52,553 nucleotides of DNA from Thermotoga sp. (GTDB taxonomy: Bacteria > Thermotogota > Thermotogae > Thermotogales > Thermotogaceae), in the NCBI RefSeq assembly GCF_021162145.1, contig NZ_JAGGZH010000010.1, forward strand, positions 1 through 52,553, written 5' to 3'. The notes under the pieces were generated by a model. The model was not told where the DNA came from, made no database searches, and worked only from the letters and a program-made list of their open reading frames with translations. A program made the translations under genes and the position numbers. This document shows, piece by piece, positions 1 to 8,013 of the stretch; positions within the stretch are counted from its first letter, which is position 1; every line of letters begins with the position of its first letter.

Positions 1-1
1 C

Positions 2-358
2 AACGACGATCACATCATCGCTACCATACTCGCGACTGCGTCTTCTGAAGATCTTCTGGTTGCTATCTCACACACTGGAGAAACAATATCGATGGTGAAC
101 TTCGCCAAGAAGGCCAGAGAAAAGAGAGTACCAGTTGTTACAATAACGGGAAACAGGAAATCCACTCTTGCGAAGTACTCGGACGTTGTTCTTGTAACGA
201 ATACGAAAGAAACAAAGATAAGGACAGACGCCATGACTTCGAGAATCGTACAACTCGTCATCCTCGATACGATCTACACGCTCCTTGCGGCAAGAGACCC
301 AAGAGCCGTAGAAAACCTCAACAAAAGCAGGTTGGCTGTCTCAGAGCTTAAATACTGA
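2..358 (+). CDS. RpiR-family regulator, C-terminal SIS domain (partial)
   Basis: This is the C-terminal part of a sugar-phosphate-sensing regulator; the 5' end lies before the window. The open frame runs in from base 2, so the ATG at 92 is internal. Visible is the SIS (sugar isomerase) fold with the phosphosugar-binding stretch AISHTGETISMV, then VPVVTITGN and a helical C-terminus. In the RpiR family this half follows an N-terminal helix-turn-helix and binds a phosphosugar effector; the HTH is not in view, so a stand-alone SIS isomerase is possible but less likely. It ends 16 bases before the dehydrogenase gene, which has its own ribosome site, so the two are probably co-transcribed and the regulator may respond to a sugar or sugar-acid phosphate in that pathway. 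That last point is inference. Confidence 0.75.
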   Translation, partial: NDDHIIATILATASSEDLLVAISHTGETISMVNFAKKAREKRVPVVTITGNRKSTLAKYSDVVLVTNTKETKIRTDAMTSRIVQLVILDTIYTLLAARDPRAVENLNKSRLAVSELKY

Positions 359-374
359 ACGTGGAGGGAGAATC

Positions 375-1361
375 ATGTATAAAAGAGTGTTGATCGCCAC
401 GAGAACCTTCGGTAAGTATTCAGATGATCCGATAGAGTTTCTCAAAAAAGAAGGATTTGAAATTGTGAGAATCGATAGATTCAACCTTTCTGATCTTGAA
501 GGAGTAGATGCACTGATCGTTGGAACACACCATGTGACCGCAGAGATGATCGAAAGGTCAAAACTCAAGATCATCGCAAAGCACGGGGTTGGAGTGGATA
601 ACATAGACCTAGAGGCTGCTACAAGAAAAGGAATACCTGTCACCATCACAGCTGGAGCAAATTCGCTTTCTGTCGCAGAACTCACCATCGCTTTCGTTTT
701 CGCTCTGAGCAGGGGCTTGATATGGTCCCACAACAGGCTGTTTCATGAAAAGAGATGGGAAGGAACAGTGGGCCAGGAAGTTACTGGGAAGACGTTTGGT
801 GTGATCGGATTTGGAGCTATAGGTAGGGAAGTTGTCAGAAGGTCCATCTGCCTTGGTATGAATGTTTTGGTTTATGATCCTTACGTGAGTAAAGACACTA
901 TAAGAGTGTTTGGGGCAACCCCTGTGGATGAGCTGGACGATCTTTTAAAAGAAAGCGACTTTGTCTCTTTGCACGTTCCGCTGAATGAGAGTACAAGAAA
1001 CATAATAGGAGAAAGAGAGATTTCTCTCATGAAAAAAACAGCCTTTTTGATCAACACTTCTCGAGGTGGCTTAATAGATGAAGAAGCACTTATAAAGGCT
1101 TTGAGAGAAGGAATGATAGCCGGAGCTGCGCTCGACGTTTTCTCTGAAGAGCCCCCAAGTCCCGATTCGCCTTTGTTTGAGTGCCCAAATCTCATCACCA
1201 CGGCACACATAGGAGCTCACACAAAGGAAGCTATTTACAGGATGAACATGATGGCCGCCCAGGCGGTGGTGGATTTCTTCAACGGGAAAATACCGAAATA
1301 TGTGGTAAATGAGGAAGTGGTGAACCTTTTGAAACATAAAGGATACCAGGAAACATCTTGA
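375..1361 (+). CDS. D-isomer-specific 2-hydroxyacid dehydrogenase (SerA-like, no ACT domain)
   Basis: NAD-dependent dehydrogenase of 328 aa in the D-3-phosphoglycerate/glycerate dehydrogenase family. The Rossmann motif GVIGFGAIG is at residues 142-150, and the catalytic triad can be read as R230 (INTSRGG), E259 (SEEPP) and H278 (TTAHIG). The start is ATG behind GGAGGGAGAATC. It lacks the C-terminal serine-binding ACT domain of classical SerA, so the substrate may be another 2-hydroxyacid such as glycerate or a sugar acid rather than 3-phosphoglycerate. Linkage to an RpiR/SIS regulator upstream favours a catabolic role over serine synthesis (inference). The stop codon overlaps the -35 box of the tRNA-Thr promoter. 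Confidence 0.85.
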   Translation: MYKRVLIATRTFGKYSDDPIEFLKKEGFEIVRIDRFNLSDLEGVDALIVGTHHVTAEMIERSKLKIIAKHGVGVDNIDLEAATRKGIPVTITAGANSLSVAELTIAFVFALSRGLIWSHNRLFHEKRWEGTVGQEVTGKTFGVIGFGAIGREVVRRSICLGMNVLVYDPYVSKDTIRVFGATPVDELDDLLKESDFVSLHVPLNESTRNIIGEREISLMKKTAFLINTSRGGLIDEEALIKALREGMIAGAALDVFSEEPPSPDSPLFECPNLITTAHIGAHTKEAIYRMNMMAAQAVVDFFNGKIPKYVVNEEVVNLLKHKGYQETS

Positions 1362-1386
1362 ATCACAAGCGACAATATGTTAAAAT
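1358..1386 (+). promoter_or_regulatory. Promoter of tRNA-Thr
   Basis: TTGAAT at 1358-1363, a 17-base spacer and TAAAAT at 1381-1386, a good sigma-A promoter. Expected transcription start is about 1393, 8 bases before the mature tRNA. The -35 box overlaps the TGA of the preceding dehydrogenase gene. Confidence 0.75.
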
Positions 1387-1400
1387 AACCCTAGCAACGA

Positions 1401-1477
1401 GCAGGCGTAGCTTCAAGCGGTGGAGCGCCGCCTTGGTAAGGCGGAGGGTGTGGGTTCGAGTCCCACCGCCTGCTCCA
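1401..1477 (+). tRNA. tRNA-Thr (anticodon GGT)
   Basis: Complete cloverleaf: acceptor stem GCAGGCG/CGCCTGC, D arm GCT/AGC with a loop containing GG, anticodon stem CCGCC/GGCGG with loop TTGGTAA (anticodon GGT, reads ACC and ACT), a 5-base variable loop, T arm GTGGG/CCCAC with loop TTCGAGT, discriminator T and an encoded CCA. The high GC of every stem fits a hyperthermophile. A T-rich stretch follows (TTTTTTGTTTTTAG) without a separate hairpin, so transcription may continue into the methyltransferase gene 39 bases downstream. Confidence 0.96.
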
Positions 1478-1516
1478 TTTTTTGTTTTTAGTTTCCACCT
1501 TTCAGGAGATGGTAAT

Positions 1517-2449
1517 GTGAACGAAAGGAAAGGGACGCGAACAAGTTCCTTCGGTGTGAAAGGAAGAGAGAGTCATGACTCTTCTCCTTTTTACAACAGG
1601 GCATTGTATTCCGAATTTTCCCCTCCAAAACCTTCCAAAGAAGATCTTGTTGAAAACCCTCTTTCTGAAGATTTTCTGGACAGAATAGTTGTTGGAGATG
1701 CAAGAGAAGTTTTGAAAAAAATACCTGACCGCTCCATCCACTTGATGATCACCTCGCCTCCTTATAACGTTGGAAAAGAATACGATGAAGATCTCACACT
1801 CAAAGAGTACCTCAATTTCATTGAAGATGTGATGAGAGAAGTCTATAGAGTTCTTGTATGGGGTGGAAGGGTTTGCTTTAACGTGGCAAACCTTGGAAGA
1901 AAGCCGTACATTCCGCTTCATGCGTACCTCATGGAACTGTTCGAACGAATAGGTTTTCTTATTCGCGGTGAGATCATCTGGGATAAAGGGGAAGCGGTGA
2001 GTGGTTCTTCGACTGCCTGGGGGAGCTGGATGTCTCCAGTAAACCCTGTTCTCAGAGATCAGCATGAGTACATCATCGTGCTTAGCAAGGGAAGTTTCAA
2101 AAGGGAAAAACCAAAAGAGCACGAGGCAGCTTCCACCATAACGAAGGAGGAATTTCTCGAATTCACAAGGAGCATATGGCGTTTTCCACCCGAATCAGCA
2201 AAAAAGGTGAGACACCCTGCTCCCTTTCCAGAAGAGCTCCCTTACAGGTGTATTCAACTCTACACCTTCAAAGGGGACGTTGTCCTCGATCCCTTTGCGG
2301 GTGTTGGGACAACGTGCGTGGCGGCTGCAAAAACAGGAAGACATTTCATCGGAGTAGAGATAAATCCAGAGTACGCGAAAAAGGGCGAAGAAAGGGTCAG
2401 GGAAGTGATCAACCGGCCGTCTCTTTTTACAATTGATCATCGGCGATAA
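1517..2449 (+). CDS. Site-specific DNA methyltransferase (beta-class, probably N4-cytosine)
   Basis: A 310-aa S-adenosylmethionine-dependent DNA methyltransferase. The catalytic motif TSPPYNVG (SPPY at residues 80-83) precedes the AdoMet motif DPFAGVGTT (about residue 258), the order of the beta class; SPPY is more usual for N4-cytosine than N6-adenine enzymes. The frame is open back through the tRNA gene, but the credible start is GTG at 1517 with AGGAG 8 bases upstream. No own promoter is evident between tRNA-Thr and the start, so it may be read from the tRNA promoter. It converges on and overlaps by 13 bases the broken nuclease gene on the other strand, so the pair looks like a type II restriction-modification system. 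From memory, Thermotoga species carry CGCG-specific systems (TmaI, TneDI); whether this is one needs a database comparison. Confidence 0.88.
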   Translation: MNERKGTRTSSFGVKGRESHDSSPFYNRALYSEFSPPKPSKEDLVENPLSEDFLDRIVVGDAREVLKKIPDRSIHLMITSPPYNVGKEYDEDLTLKEYLNFIEDVMREVYRVLVWGGRVCFNVANLGRKPYIPLHAYLMELFERIGFLIRGEIIWDKGEAVSGSSTAWGSWMSPVNPVLRDQHEYIIVLSKGSFKREKPKEHEAASTITKEEFLEFTRSIWRFPPESAKKVRHPAPFPEELPYRCIQLYTFKGDVVLDPFAGVGTTCVAAAKTGRHFIGVEINPEYAKKGEERVREVINRPSLFTIDHRR

Positions 2450-2992
2450 TGATATTTTTTAGCAATTGCTTTTATCAATTCATACCAGTTTTCAAAGTAT
2501 TCTTTTTTTGCTCTAGCTTTTTCTTCTTCTGTGAACGGTTTGTAGTCAATCTCTAGATAATTTCCACTATTTTTAGATTCCTCAACAAGCTTTTTTACGG
2601 TTTTCTTTTTAAGACCGAATCCTCGAGGATTTGTGTTGGTTTTAGGTATCCACCAGTGCTCTTCTAATTTTGAAGGATACTTTTCTATTTCCTTTTGTAT
2701 GGAACTAAGTGCTTTTGAATTAATAACGCATATTTTAACCTTGTGCTCATCTTTCACAATATAAAGGAGATCTGCTTTAAATTTAAACCTCTTCTTTTTC
2801 AGTACTGGGTGCCTGTTTAACCGATAGTATATTGTTCGGGAATTCCCTTTCAAGCATTTCAACAACGAAGTTTTCACGTCTTTTTCCAACATCTGGAGCA
2901 TTTCCTTCAAAGTACAAAATATCCCAAACTTCTCCCAGAATTTTTGTTTTATCGATATTTCTTTTGAAAACTTTTATCAGAGGATCAGACAT
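2437..2992 (-). pseudogene. Probable type II restriction endonuclease, broken by a +1 frameshift
   Basis: Two overlapping minus-strand frames together make one protein. The first starts at ATG 2992 behind GGAGGTGT, overlaps the end of the amidohydrolase gene by 8 bases, and stops near 2783 after APSTEKEEV. The second carries on through RFKFKADLLYIV, KVKICVINSK and a Lys/Glu-rich C-terminus to the stop at 2437. Removing one base from the T5 run (plus strand) at 2795-2799 joins them into a single 184-aa frame reading STEKKRFKFKADLLY. KADLLYIV followed by ICVINSK resembles the D-(x)n-(E/D)xK core of PD-(D/E)XK nucleases, with the acidic residue replaced by Asn. Nuclease identity rests mainly on its position opposite the methyltransferase and is inferred. 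Real mutation, sequencing error and slippage are all possible. Confidence 0.65.
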
Positions 2993-4271
2993 ACACCTCC
3001 TCACCCTCCACGAACACAGCCACGGGATCGTCTTCGAAGAGAAGCGGATTTCTCTCGTACAGACAGAAGTCCGCCTTGAAACCCTTTTCTATCTTTCCTG
3101 CCTTTATTCCCACCTGCTTTGCCCCCGCCTCTGTCAGTAGGTAGAAAGTCTCTTCTCTGGAGAAGCCCATCTTCAGGGCGTGTTCGGCTATGTACTTTGG
3201 ATCACACGGAGAGACGGGAGAGTCAGACGAAAAAGAAATAGAAATTCCCATTTCGAACATCTTCCTGAAGGGATACAAAAGTGCGTTCACTGTCACACTC
3301 TTCAGGAGGGGTTGATCCTCGAAGTAGAAATGGGGTTGAACAGAAAAGAATATGTTTCTGGCTCTTTTTAGGTCTTCTTCTTTCACAAATTGGGCGTGTA
3401 CGATCCTGTGACCAGGATGTCTTTCCAGGACATCCAGAGCTAAGCTTACTGCTTCATCTCCTATTGCGTGGACGTTGAGAACAAGAGCATACCTGTCGCA
3501 GAATTCAGCAAGCTCTTCGAGTTTTTCTTGAGTGAGAAGAGAGATTCCCTGAGTTCCGTCGTCGTATTCTCCTGAGATGAGAGCAGTTCTGGCACCCAGA
3601 GAACCATCCATGAAGACTTTAACACCCTTTACATGAACCTTCGAATTGAGGTCTCCAAAGAATTCTGGTTTCAGATCTTTCGGTTTCAATTTTTCCAAAA
3701 GTCTTATTCTGGAACCTTTAAGCACTTCAAGAAGTTCCTCTACACCCACACCGTACAGATCGTCGCTTTGAACGAAAGTCACACCGTGTTTGAGAAACTC
3801 CTCCTCACCTGCTTTGTAAAACTTCGATATGTTCTTTTTGAACACGTACTTGTAGATCTTTTCCAGATTCTCCACAAGGTACCTTTCTTTCACGTTCAAA
3901 ACCTCCATCGCTTTTTTGTTGATCAAGGCTTTGTGCCCACAGCGTCTGATGAGAAAAACTGGTTTTTCCATCTCATCCAGTCTTCTGAGAACACTCTCAT
4001 CAGGTTCTTCAGACCAGCCTCTTCCAACAATCAGATCACCTTCCAGGTCTTTTTCGAGGAATTCGTCCCAGCTGCTAAAGAGAACGCTGAACCTGGAAAA
4101 GCCTGTTCCTACAACGTGGGTGTGTGAGTCGACGAATCCTGGAACGAGAAAGTATCCTCTTGCATCTAAGACAGAGCCTTCCGCTTTTTCGGAAAAAACA
4201 CCGCCCTCTACGAAGATATCCTTATGGGAAAATTTCCTCCCGTTCCACACCAGGGCGTTTTTTACAATCAT
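2985..4271 (-). CDS. Metal-dependent amidohydrolase (YtcJ-like family)
   Basis: A 428-aa TIM-barrel amidohydrolase. The N-terminal beta-sandwich strand MIVKNALVWNGRKF leads to the metal motif DSHTH (H50, H52), followed by VFMDGSLGARTAL, NVHAIGDEAV, HRIVHAQFV and SSDSPVSPCDP, the usual order in the YtcJ/Amidohydro_3 group; the C-terminus returns to the sandwich (KADFCLYERNPL). The substrate cannot be read from sequence; relatives hydrolyse amides or N-formyl and N-acyl compounds. The ATG overlaps the pyrE stop as ATGA, so it is translationally coupled to pyrimidine synthesis, and the broken nuclease starts inside its last codons. A role in pyrimidine or related cyclic amide salvage is suggested only by position. 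Confidence 0.8.
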   Translation of the reverse strand: MIVKNALVWNGRKFSHKDIFVEGGVFSEKAEGSVLDARGYFLVPGFVDSHTHVVGTGFSRFSVLFSSWDEFLEKDLEGDLIVGRGWSEEPDESVLRRLDEMEKPVFLIRRCGHKALINKKAMEVLNVKERYLVENLEKIYKYVFKKNISKFYKAGEEEFLKHGVTFVQSDDLYGVGVEELLEVLKGSRIRLLEKLKPKDLKPEFFGDLNSKVHVKGVKVFMDGSLGARTALISGEYDDGTQGISLLTQEKLEELAEFCDRYALVLNVHAIGDEAVSLALDVLERHPGHRIVHAQFVKEEDLKRARNIFFSVQPHFYFEDQPLLKSVTVNALLYPFRKMFEMGISISFSSDSPVSPCDPKYIAEHALKMGFSREETFYLLTEAGAKQVGIKAGKIEKGFKADFCLYERNPLLFEDDPVAVFVEGEEVYV

Positions 4272-4831
4272 TTCAATCCCCTGCTCCCTGGTTTTTCAGC
4301 GGGTATTCCCCGTTTACAAAGAGGACACTCTTCGGGTTCGTAAACCGGAAGTTCTAATCTGAGAAGGCTCTCAAACGGTACACCGAAATCCACCTTACCA
4401 CCGGAGCGATCGATTATCGATCCCACACACACCACGTCTGCTCCAGAGCTTTTCAGGAGTTCTATCACCTCTTTCACAGATCCACCTGTTGTTACCACAT
4501 CCTCCACCACAGCCACTCTTTCTCCACTCCTCACGGAAAATCCTCTTCTGAGTTTCATCACGCCGTTTTCTCTTTCTGCGAATAACGATCTTGCTTTCAG
4601 GTACCTTGCAACAACGTAAGAGAGAATCACTCCGCCCATCGCAGGACCAGCCACCGTTTCCACGTCGTACTTTTTCAGGAGCTCCGCGAGTTTTTCCCCG
4701 ACGATGTCCCCGTACTCCGGGAACTCGAAAAGACGGGCGCATTGAACATATCTGGAGGAGTGTTTTCCAGAAGAAAGGATGAAGTGCCCCTCGAGAAGAG
4801 CACCTGTTTTTTCCAGTATCTCCTCTATCAC
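4268..4831 (-). CDS. pyrE: Orotate phosphoribosyltransferase
   Basis: Transfers phosphoribose from PRPP to orotate giving OMP, the fifth step of UMP synthesis. It is 187 aa with the PRPP-binding loop VAVVEDVVTTGGS (about residues 106-118) and the substrate region AGPAMGGVILSYVVA near 61-75. The C-terminus adds a short CPLCKRGIPAEKPGS tail with a CxxC pair, seen in the shorter thermophile-type PyrE proteins. Start and stop overlap neighbours by 4 bases on each side (pyrF before, amidohydrolase after), so it is in the middle of a tightly coupled pyr run. Confidence 0.93.
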   Translation of the reverse strand: MIEEILEKTGALLEGHFILSSGKHSSRYVQCARLFEFPEYGDIVGEKLAELLKKYDVETVAGPAMGGVILSYVVARYLKARSLFAERENGVMKLRRGFSVRSGERVAVVEDVVTTGGSVKEVIELLKSSGADVVCVGSIIDRSGGKVDFGVPFESLLRLELPVYEPEECPLCKRGIPAEKPGSRGLK

Positions 4832-5433
4832 ATTACCATCCCCTTTATCTTTTCGATCTTTTCTTTTGGATCTTTGCAGAGATAGATCTCTCTCCCGAGA
4901 ACGGCAAAGTCGGCTATTCCTTTCATCTCCTCCAGACTCACCACGTCCTTTTGATCGTCCGCCTTCACTTCCATTCTGATTCCGGGAACGAGGATCTTAC
5001 CTTTGATTTTCTCCCTCAAAACCTTCGCCCAGAGACCTGGCAGGACAAAATCACATCCCATTTCGTTCAGTCTTTCTATTTTGTCAAGATAATCTTCCAG
5101 AGCTCCTTCCATGGATGTTAGCTTCACCACAACGAACACATGTTTGCTCGTTGTTTCGAGGGCCCTTTTCACACTCTCGTATCCCGCGCAGGAGTGAACG
5201 GTGAAACCGATGATAGCGGGATGATCCCAGCTTTTTATGGAACGCTCCACCGTCGAGGGTATGTCGCAGAACTTCAGGTCGAGGATGACTTTCAAGTTTC
5301 TTTTTGCGAGCTCGTCGAAGATCCTCTTCCCATAGACGGCAAGGTTGTGTCCCACCTTCACCACATCGAAACTGCCGTTTTCTTCGATGAACCTGATGGG
5401 GTCCTCCATGTCGAGACTTAAAACGGGAATCAT
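4828..5433 (-). CDS. pyrF: Orotidine-5'-phosphate decarboxylase
   Basis: Decarboxylates OMP to UMP, the last step of the pathway. The 201-aa protein is a single TIM barrel with the catalytic charge network DLKFCDIPST (D52, K54, D57) and the phosphate-binding region VPGIRMEVK near the C-terminal end. It overlaps pyrD by 4 bases upstream and pyrE by 4 bases downstream, so PyrF and PyrE, the two enzymes that form UMP from orotate, are made from adjacent coupled cistrons. Confidence 0.94.
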   Translation of the reverse strand: MIPVLSLDMEDPIRFIEENGSFDVVKVGHNLAVYGKRIFDELAKRNLKVILDLKFCDIPSTVERSIKSWDHPAIIGFTVHSCAGYESVKRALETTSKHVFVVVKLTSMEGALEDYLDKIERLNEMGCDFVLPGLWAKVLREKIKGKILVPGIRMEVKADDQKDVVSLEEMKGIADFAVLGREIYLCKDPKEKIEKIKGMVM

Positions 5434-6242
5434 CCTTTCACCTCCATCAGATATTTCCCGATTTCTTCAACGATACCGGGATCTTTGAAGAGGGCGCTTC
5501 CCACCCCTATCACGTCCGCGCCCACGTTCAGAAACTCTTTCGCATCTTTCATAGAATACACACCACCACTTGCGATCACAAGAAGCTTCGGAAACCTTCT
5601 CTTCACCTCGTACACTGCCCTGAGGGCGATGGGTTTCAACAGAGGACCAGAGAGTCCCCCTAGTATCATGCTTCCTTTTTCAAAGTGCAGTCCCCTCACC
5701 GTGTTCACAAGCGTAATCCCGTTCCATCCTGTGTCTACCACTATCTCGGCAGCCTCTTCCACGAAGATTCCCTCTATTCCTATCTTTGCTATGAGAAAGC
5801 TGTCTGGCAGTATTTTTCTGATTTCCACAATAAGAGTCTTCCAGCGTTTCCTGTCCTTGATAATGGAGAGCCCTCCCTCTTTCACGTTCGGGCAGGAAAA
5901 GTTGAATTCCACCGCGCAGAATTTATCCGACACCTTTTTGAACGTACGGGCCACTTCCAGGTACTCTTCGAACGAGTCTCCCCCAAGGCTTGCTATCATG
6001 GGAACGGGAAGTTCGGGTACGTTCTCAACAAACTCGTGTATCCCTGGATTTTCCAGTCCGATCCTGTTTATCACGTAGAAATCTCCGTCTGCCATTCTGG
6101 GTGTCGAATTTCCTTCTTTGGGGTTGAGTGTGACCGTTTTCAGAATGATCCCTCCAACGTACCGATGATCTATGAGCTTCAAGTACTCACCAAAGCCAGC
6201 AGGACCAGAGAGAAGAACAAGGGGTGGTTTTAGCTCCAGCAC
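5430..6242 (-). CDS. pyrD: Dihydroorotate dehydrogenase B, catalytic subunit
   Basis: Oxidises dihydroorotate to orotate with FMN. The 270-aa protein shows the class 1 signature FNFSCPNV with the catalytic cysteine C117, and the phosphate-binding strands IASGGVYSM and ADVIGVGSALF. A Cys base and an adjacent pyrK mark it as the class 1B, NAD-linked type. The start is GTG at 6242 with GAGGTGAT six bases upstream, overlapping the end of pyrK by 13 bases. It is slightly shorter than typical class 1B enzymes (about 300 aa); no motif appears to be missing. Confidence 0.93.
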   Translation of the reverse strand: MLELKPPLVLLSGPAGFGEYLKLIDHRYVGGIILKTVTLNPKEGNSTPRMADGDFYVINRIGLENPGIHEFVENVPELPVPMIASLGGDSFEEYLEVARTFKKVSDKFCAVEFNFSCPNVKEGGLSIIKDRKRWKTLIVEIRKILPDSFLIAKIGIEGIFVEEAAEIVVDTGWNGITLVNTVRGLHFEKGSMILGGLSGPLLKPIALRAVYEVKRRFPKLLVIASGGVYSMKDAKEFLNVGADVIGVGSALFKDPGIVEEIGKYLMEVKG

Positions 6243-6883
6243 AGTTCATCACCTCTGAATATGGGACCATCCGCGCAGACGTGTTTCACACCGTTTTTTG
6301 TGAAAACGGCACACGACTTGCACGCACCTATTCCGCATCCCATGTATTCCTCGAGTGAGAAATAGACTTCCTCTCCTTTCAGGTGTTCCCAGCACACCTC
6401 CTCCATTCCCCTGGATCCGGAGACGAGGTACCAGTCGTATTCGGGAAGATCAGAAAGCTTTTTCAGGAAGTTCTCGTCTCCAACGACCGTTTCATACCCG
6501 AGAGGGAAAAGAACAGGACTTTTACTTCCAACGAGAATGTCCACGTTCATTTTCTTTTCGAACGCCCTGGCCATCGTGAGACAGGTGGGAGAAATGATGA
6601 GAAGCCCCTTTCCATCTCTCCTAAAGCCATTTCCAAGAGGACCATGGCCTTTTATCTTTTTTGCTTCCTCTACGATCCACTTTGTTCCTTTTCCCTTTAC
6701 CTGAATGGAAACGGCAAGATTCTCTTCCCAGTAACCAAGGACGAAAGGCTTTCTGACGAGTTTGGGAGTCTCCAGCATTATGAACTGCCCCGGTGAAAAA
6801 TCGAGTTGTTCTTCAAAGAAAACGATCCAGGTGTTTTCATTCACTCTGATCGTTTTCTTCTTGGTCAGGCAAAACCTCTCCAT
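6230..6883 (-). CDS. pyrK: Dihydroorotate dehydrogenase B, electron-transfer subunit
   Basis: Carries electrons from PyrD to NAD through FAD and a [2Fe-2S] cluster. The 217-aa protein has the flavin-domain stretch PGQFIMLETPKLVRKPFVLG (about 31-50), a middle NAD-binding part, and the cluster ligands C183-x4-C188-x2-C191-x11-C203 near the C-terminus. The chosen ATG at 6883 follows GGGTGATGATAA and makes the gene overlap the end of pyrC by 47 bases in another frame. An internal GTG would reduce the overlap but lacks a ribosome site and would remove the first strand. Confidence 0.9.
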   Translation of the reverse strand: MERFCLTKKKTIRVNENTWIVFFEEQLDFSPGQFIMLETPKLVRKPFVLGYWEENLAVSIQVKGKGTKWIVEEAKKIKGHGPLGNGFRRDGKGLLIISPTCLTMARAFEKKMNVDILVGSKSPVLFPLGYETVVGDENFLKKLSDLPEYDWYLVSGSRGMEEVCWEHLKGEEVYFSLEEYMGCGIGACKSCAVFTKNGVKHVCADGPIFRGDELCWS

Positions 6884-7976
6884 TTATCATCACCCATCTT
6901 CCCTTGAGTTTCAACGCAACGACTTTTCCCCTCAATTTAACACCGTCGAACATCGTGTTCTTTCCCTTGCTTTTGAATTTCTTTGCAACCACCACAAACT
7001 GCACATTGGGATCTATGAAGACAAGGTCTTCTTTAGTGAGCTCTCCTTTCATTCCCAAAATTTCAAGGGGCCTTTTCGTCATCTTTTCTACCACCATCTC
7101 AAGGTCTTCAAGAACGGTGTAGTATACAGAAAAAGCGATCTCTATGGAAGTCGATCCGTAGGGTGCGGAGAGAAAGTCATCTGGTTTTTCAGGATGGGGG
7201 GCGTGGTCTGTTGCGAGCACATCGATCACACCCTCTCTCACCGCTTTGATGAGGGCTTTTCTGTCCTCGGGTGATCCAAGTGGTGGGTTGATCTTGAAGT
7301 TGGTATTTCTGATGTCTTCGTAGCAGAAAAACAGATGATGAGGTGTCACTTCGCAGCTGACCTTTGCAAGTTTCTTCAGGAAAGTAAGTGTTTCCACCGA
7401 ATACCTGGTTGTCACATGTTGAATGTGAAACTTCTCAAAACCGTACTCGATACCTGTAAAGACCGTTCTTGCGATCGCCACCGCTTCGTTTGAACGAGGA
7501 CGTTTTGGCAGATCGAAGCCCGCTCCTTCGTAGAAAATACCGCCTATCTCGTACATCTGGCTGTGGTCGAACCAGAGAGCCTTTTTCTTTTTCTTCATCG
7601 TCTCAACGAGCATGGGGTAGTCGTACTTTATTCCATCAGTTGAAAAACCAACAACCCTTTCACCGCATGCTTCGATCGAGCCGAAGGGAGACACAGTGAA
7701 GAGAAACTCTATCCTTCTGCTTCTGGAAAGATTCAGGTGTTCCTTTAAGATTTCTTCGCTGTCTATAGGTGGCCTGGTGTTGGGCTGTATAACCACTTTA
7801 TAAAAGCCTCCCATAAGGGAGGCTTCTTCTAGAGAATTATAATCTTCTCCACCGTTGAGACGAATGTGGGTATGGAGATCAATGAAAGGCGATGTGGCTA
7901 TCAGCCCTTTTGAAGGAAAAGGTGTTTTTATCTCCTCCTCCATCCATTTTCTCTCGAACGGGTCGTAGACCCTCAC
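6837..7976 (-). CDS. pyrC: Dihydroorotase
   Basis: Cyclises carbamoyl-aspartate to dihydroorotate. The 379-aa amidohydrolase has the metal motif DLHTHIR (H35, H37), later histidines in FHIQHVTTR and EVTPHHLFF, and the catalytic Asp in VLATDHAPH. The GTG start at 7976 is fixed by GGAGGG 7 bases upstream. There is a 37-base gap from the esterase gene before it, the only sizeable gap inside the run, so an internal promoter could sit in the end of the esterase gene; none is obvious. pyrB/pyrI and carAB are not in this window. Confidence 0.92.
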   Translation of the reverse strand: MRVYDPFERKWMEEEIKTPFPSKGLIATSPFIDLHTHIRLNGGEDYNSLEEASLMGGFYKVVIQPNTRPPIDSEEILKEHLNLSRSRRIEFLFTVSPFGSIEACGERVVGFSTDGIKYDYPMLVETMKKKKKALWFDHSQMYEIGGIFYEGAGFDLPKRPRSNEAVAIARTVFTGIEYGFEKFHIQHVTTRYSVETLTFLKKLAKVSCEVTPHHLFFCYEDIRNTNFKINPPLGSPEDRKALIKAVREGVIDVLATDHAPHPEKPDDFLSAPYGSTSIEIAFSVYYTVLEDLEMVVEKMTKRPLEILGMKGELTKEDLVFIDPNVQFVVVAKKFKSKGKNTMFDGVKLRGKVVALKLKGRWVMINGEVLPDQEENDQSE

Positions 7977-8013
7977 TTTATTCCCTCCGATTTCTTTTTC
8001 ATCTCTTTTTCAT

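Noticed and set aside
1358-1516. N-terminal extension of the methyltransferase ORF through the tRNA
   Set aside because: The frame is open only by chance across tRNA-Thr; GTG at 1517 has a proper ribosome site and the extension has no family match.
3633-4127. Long plus-strand ORF opposite the amidohydrolase
   Set aside because: No ribosome site, no protein-like composition, and it lies wholly antisense to a conserved gene.
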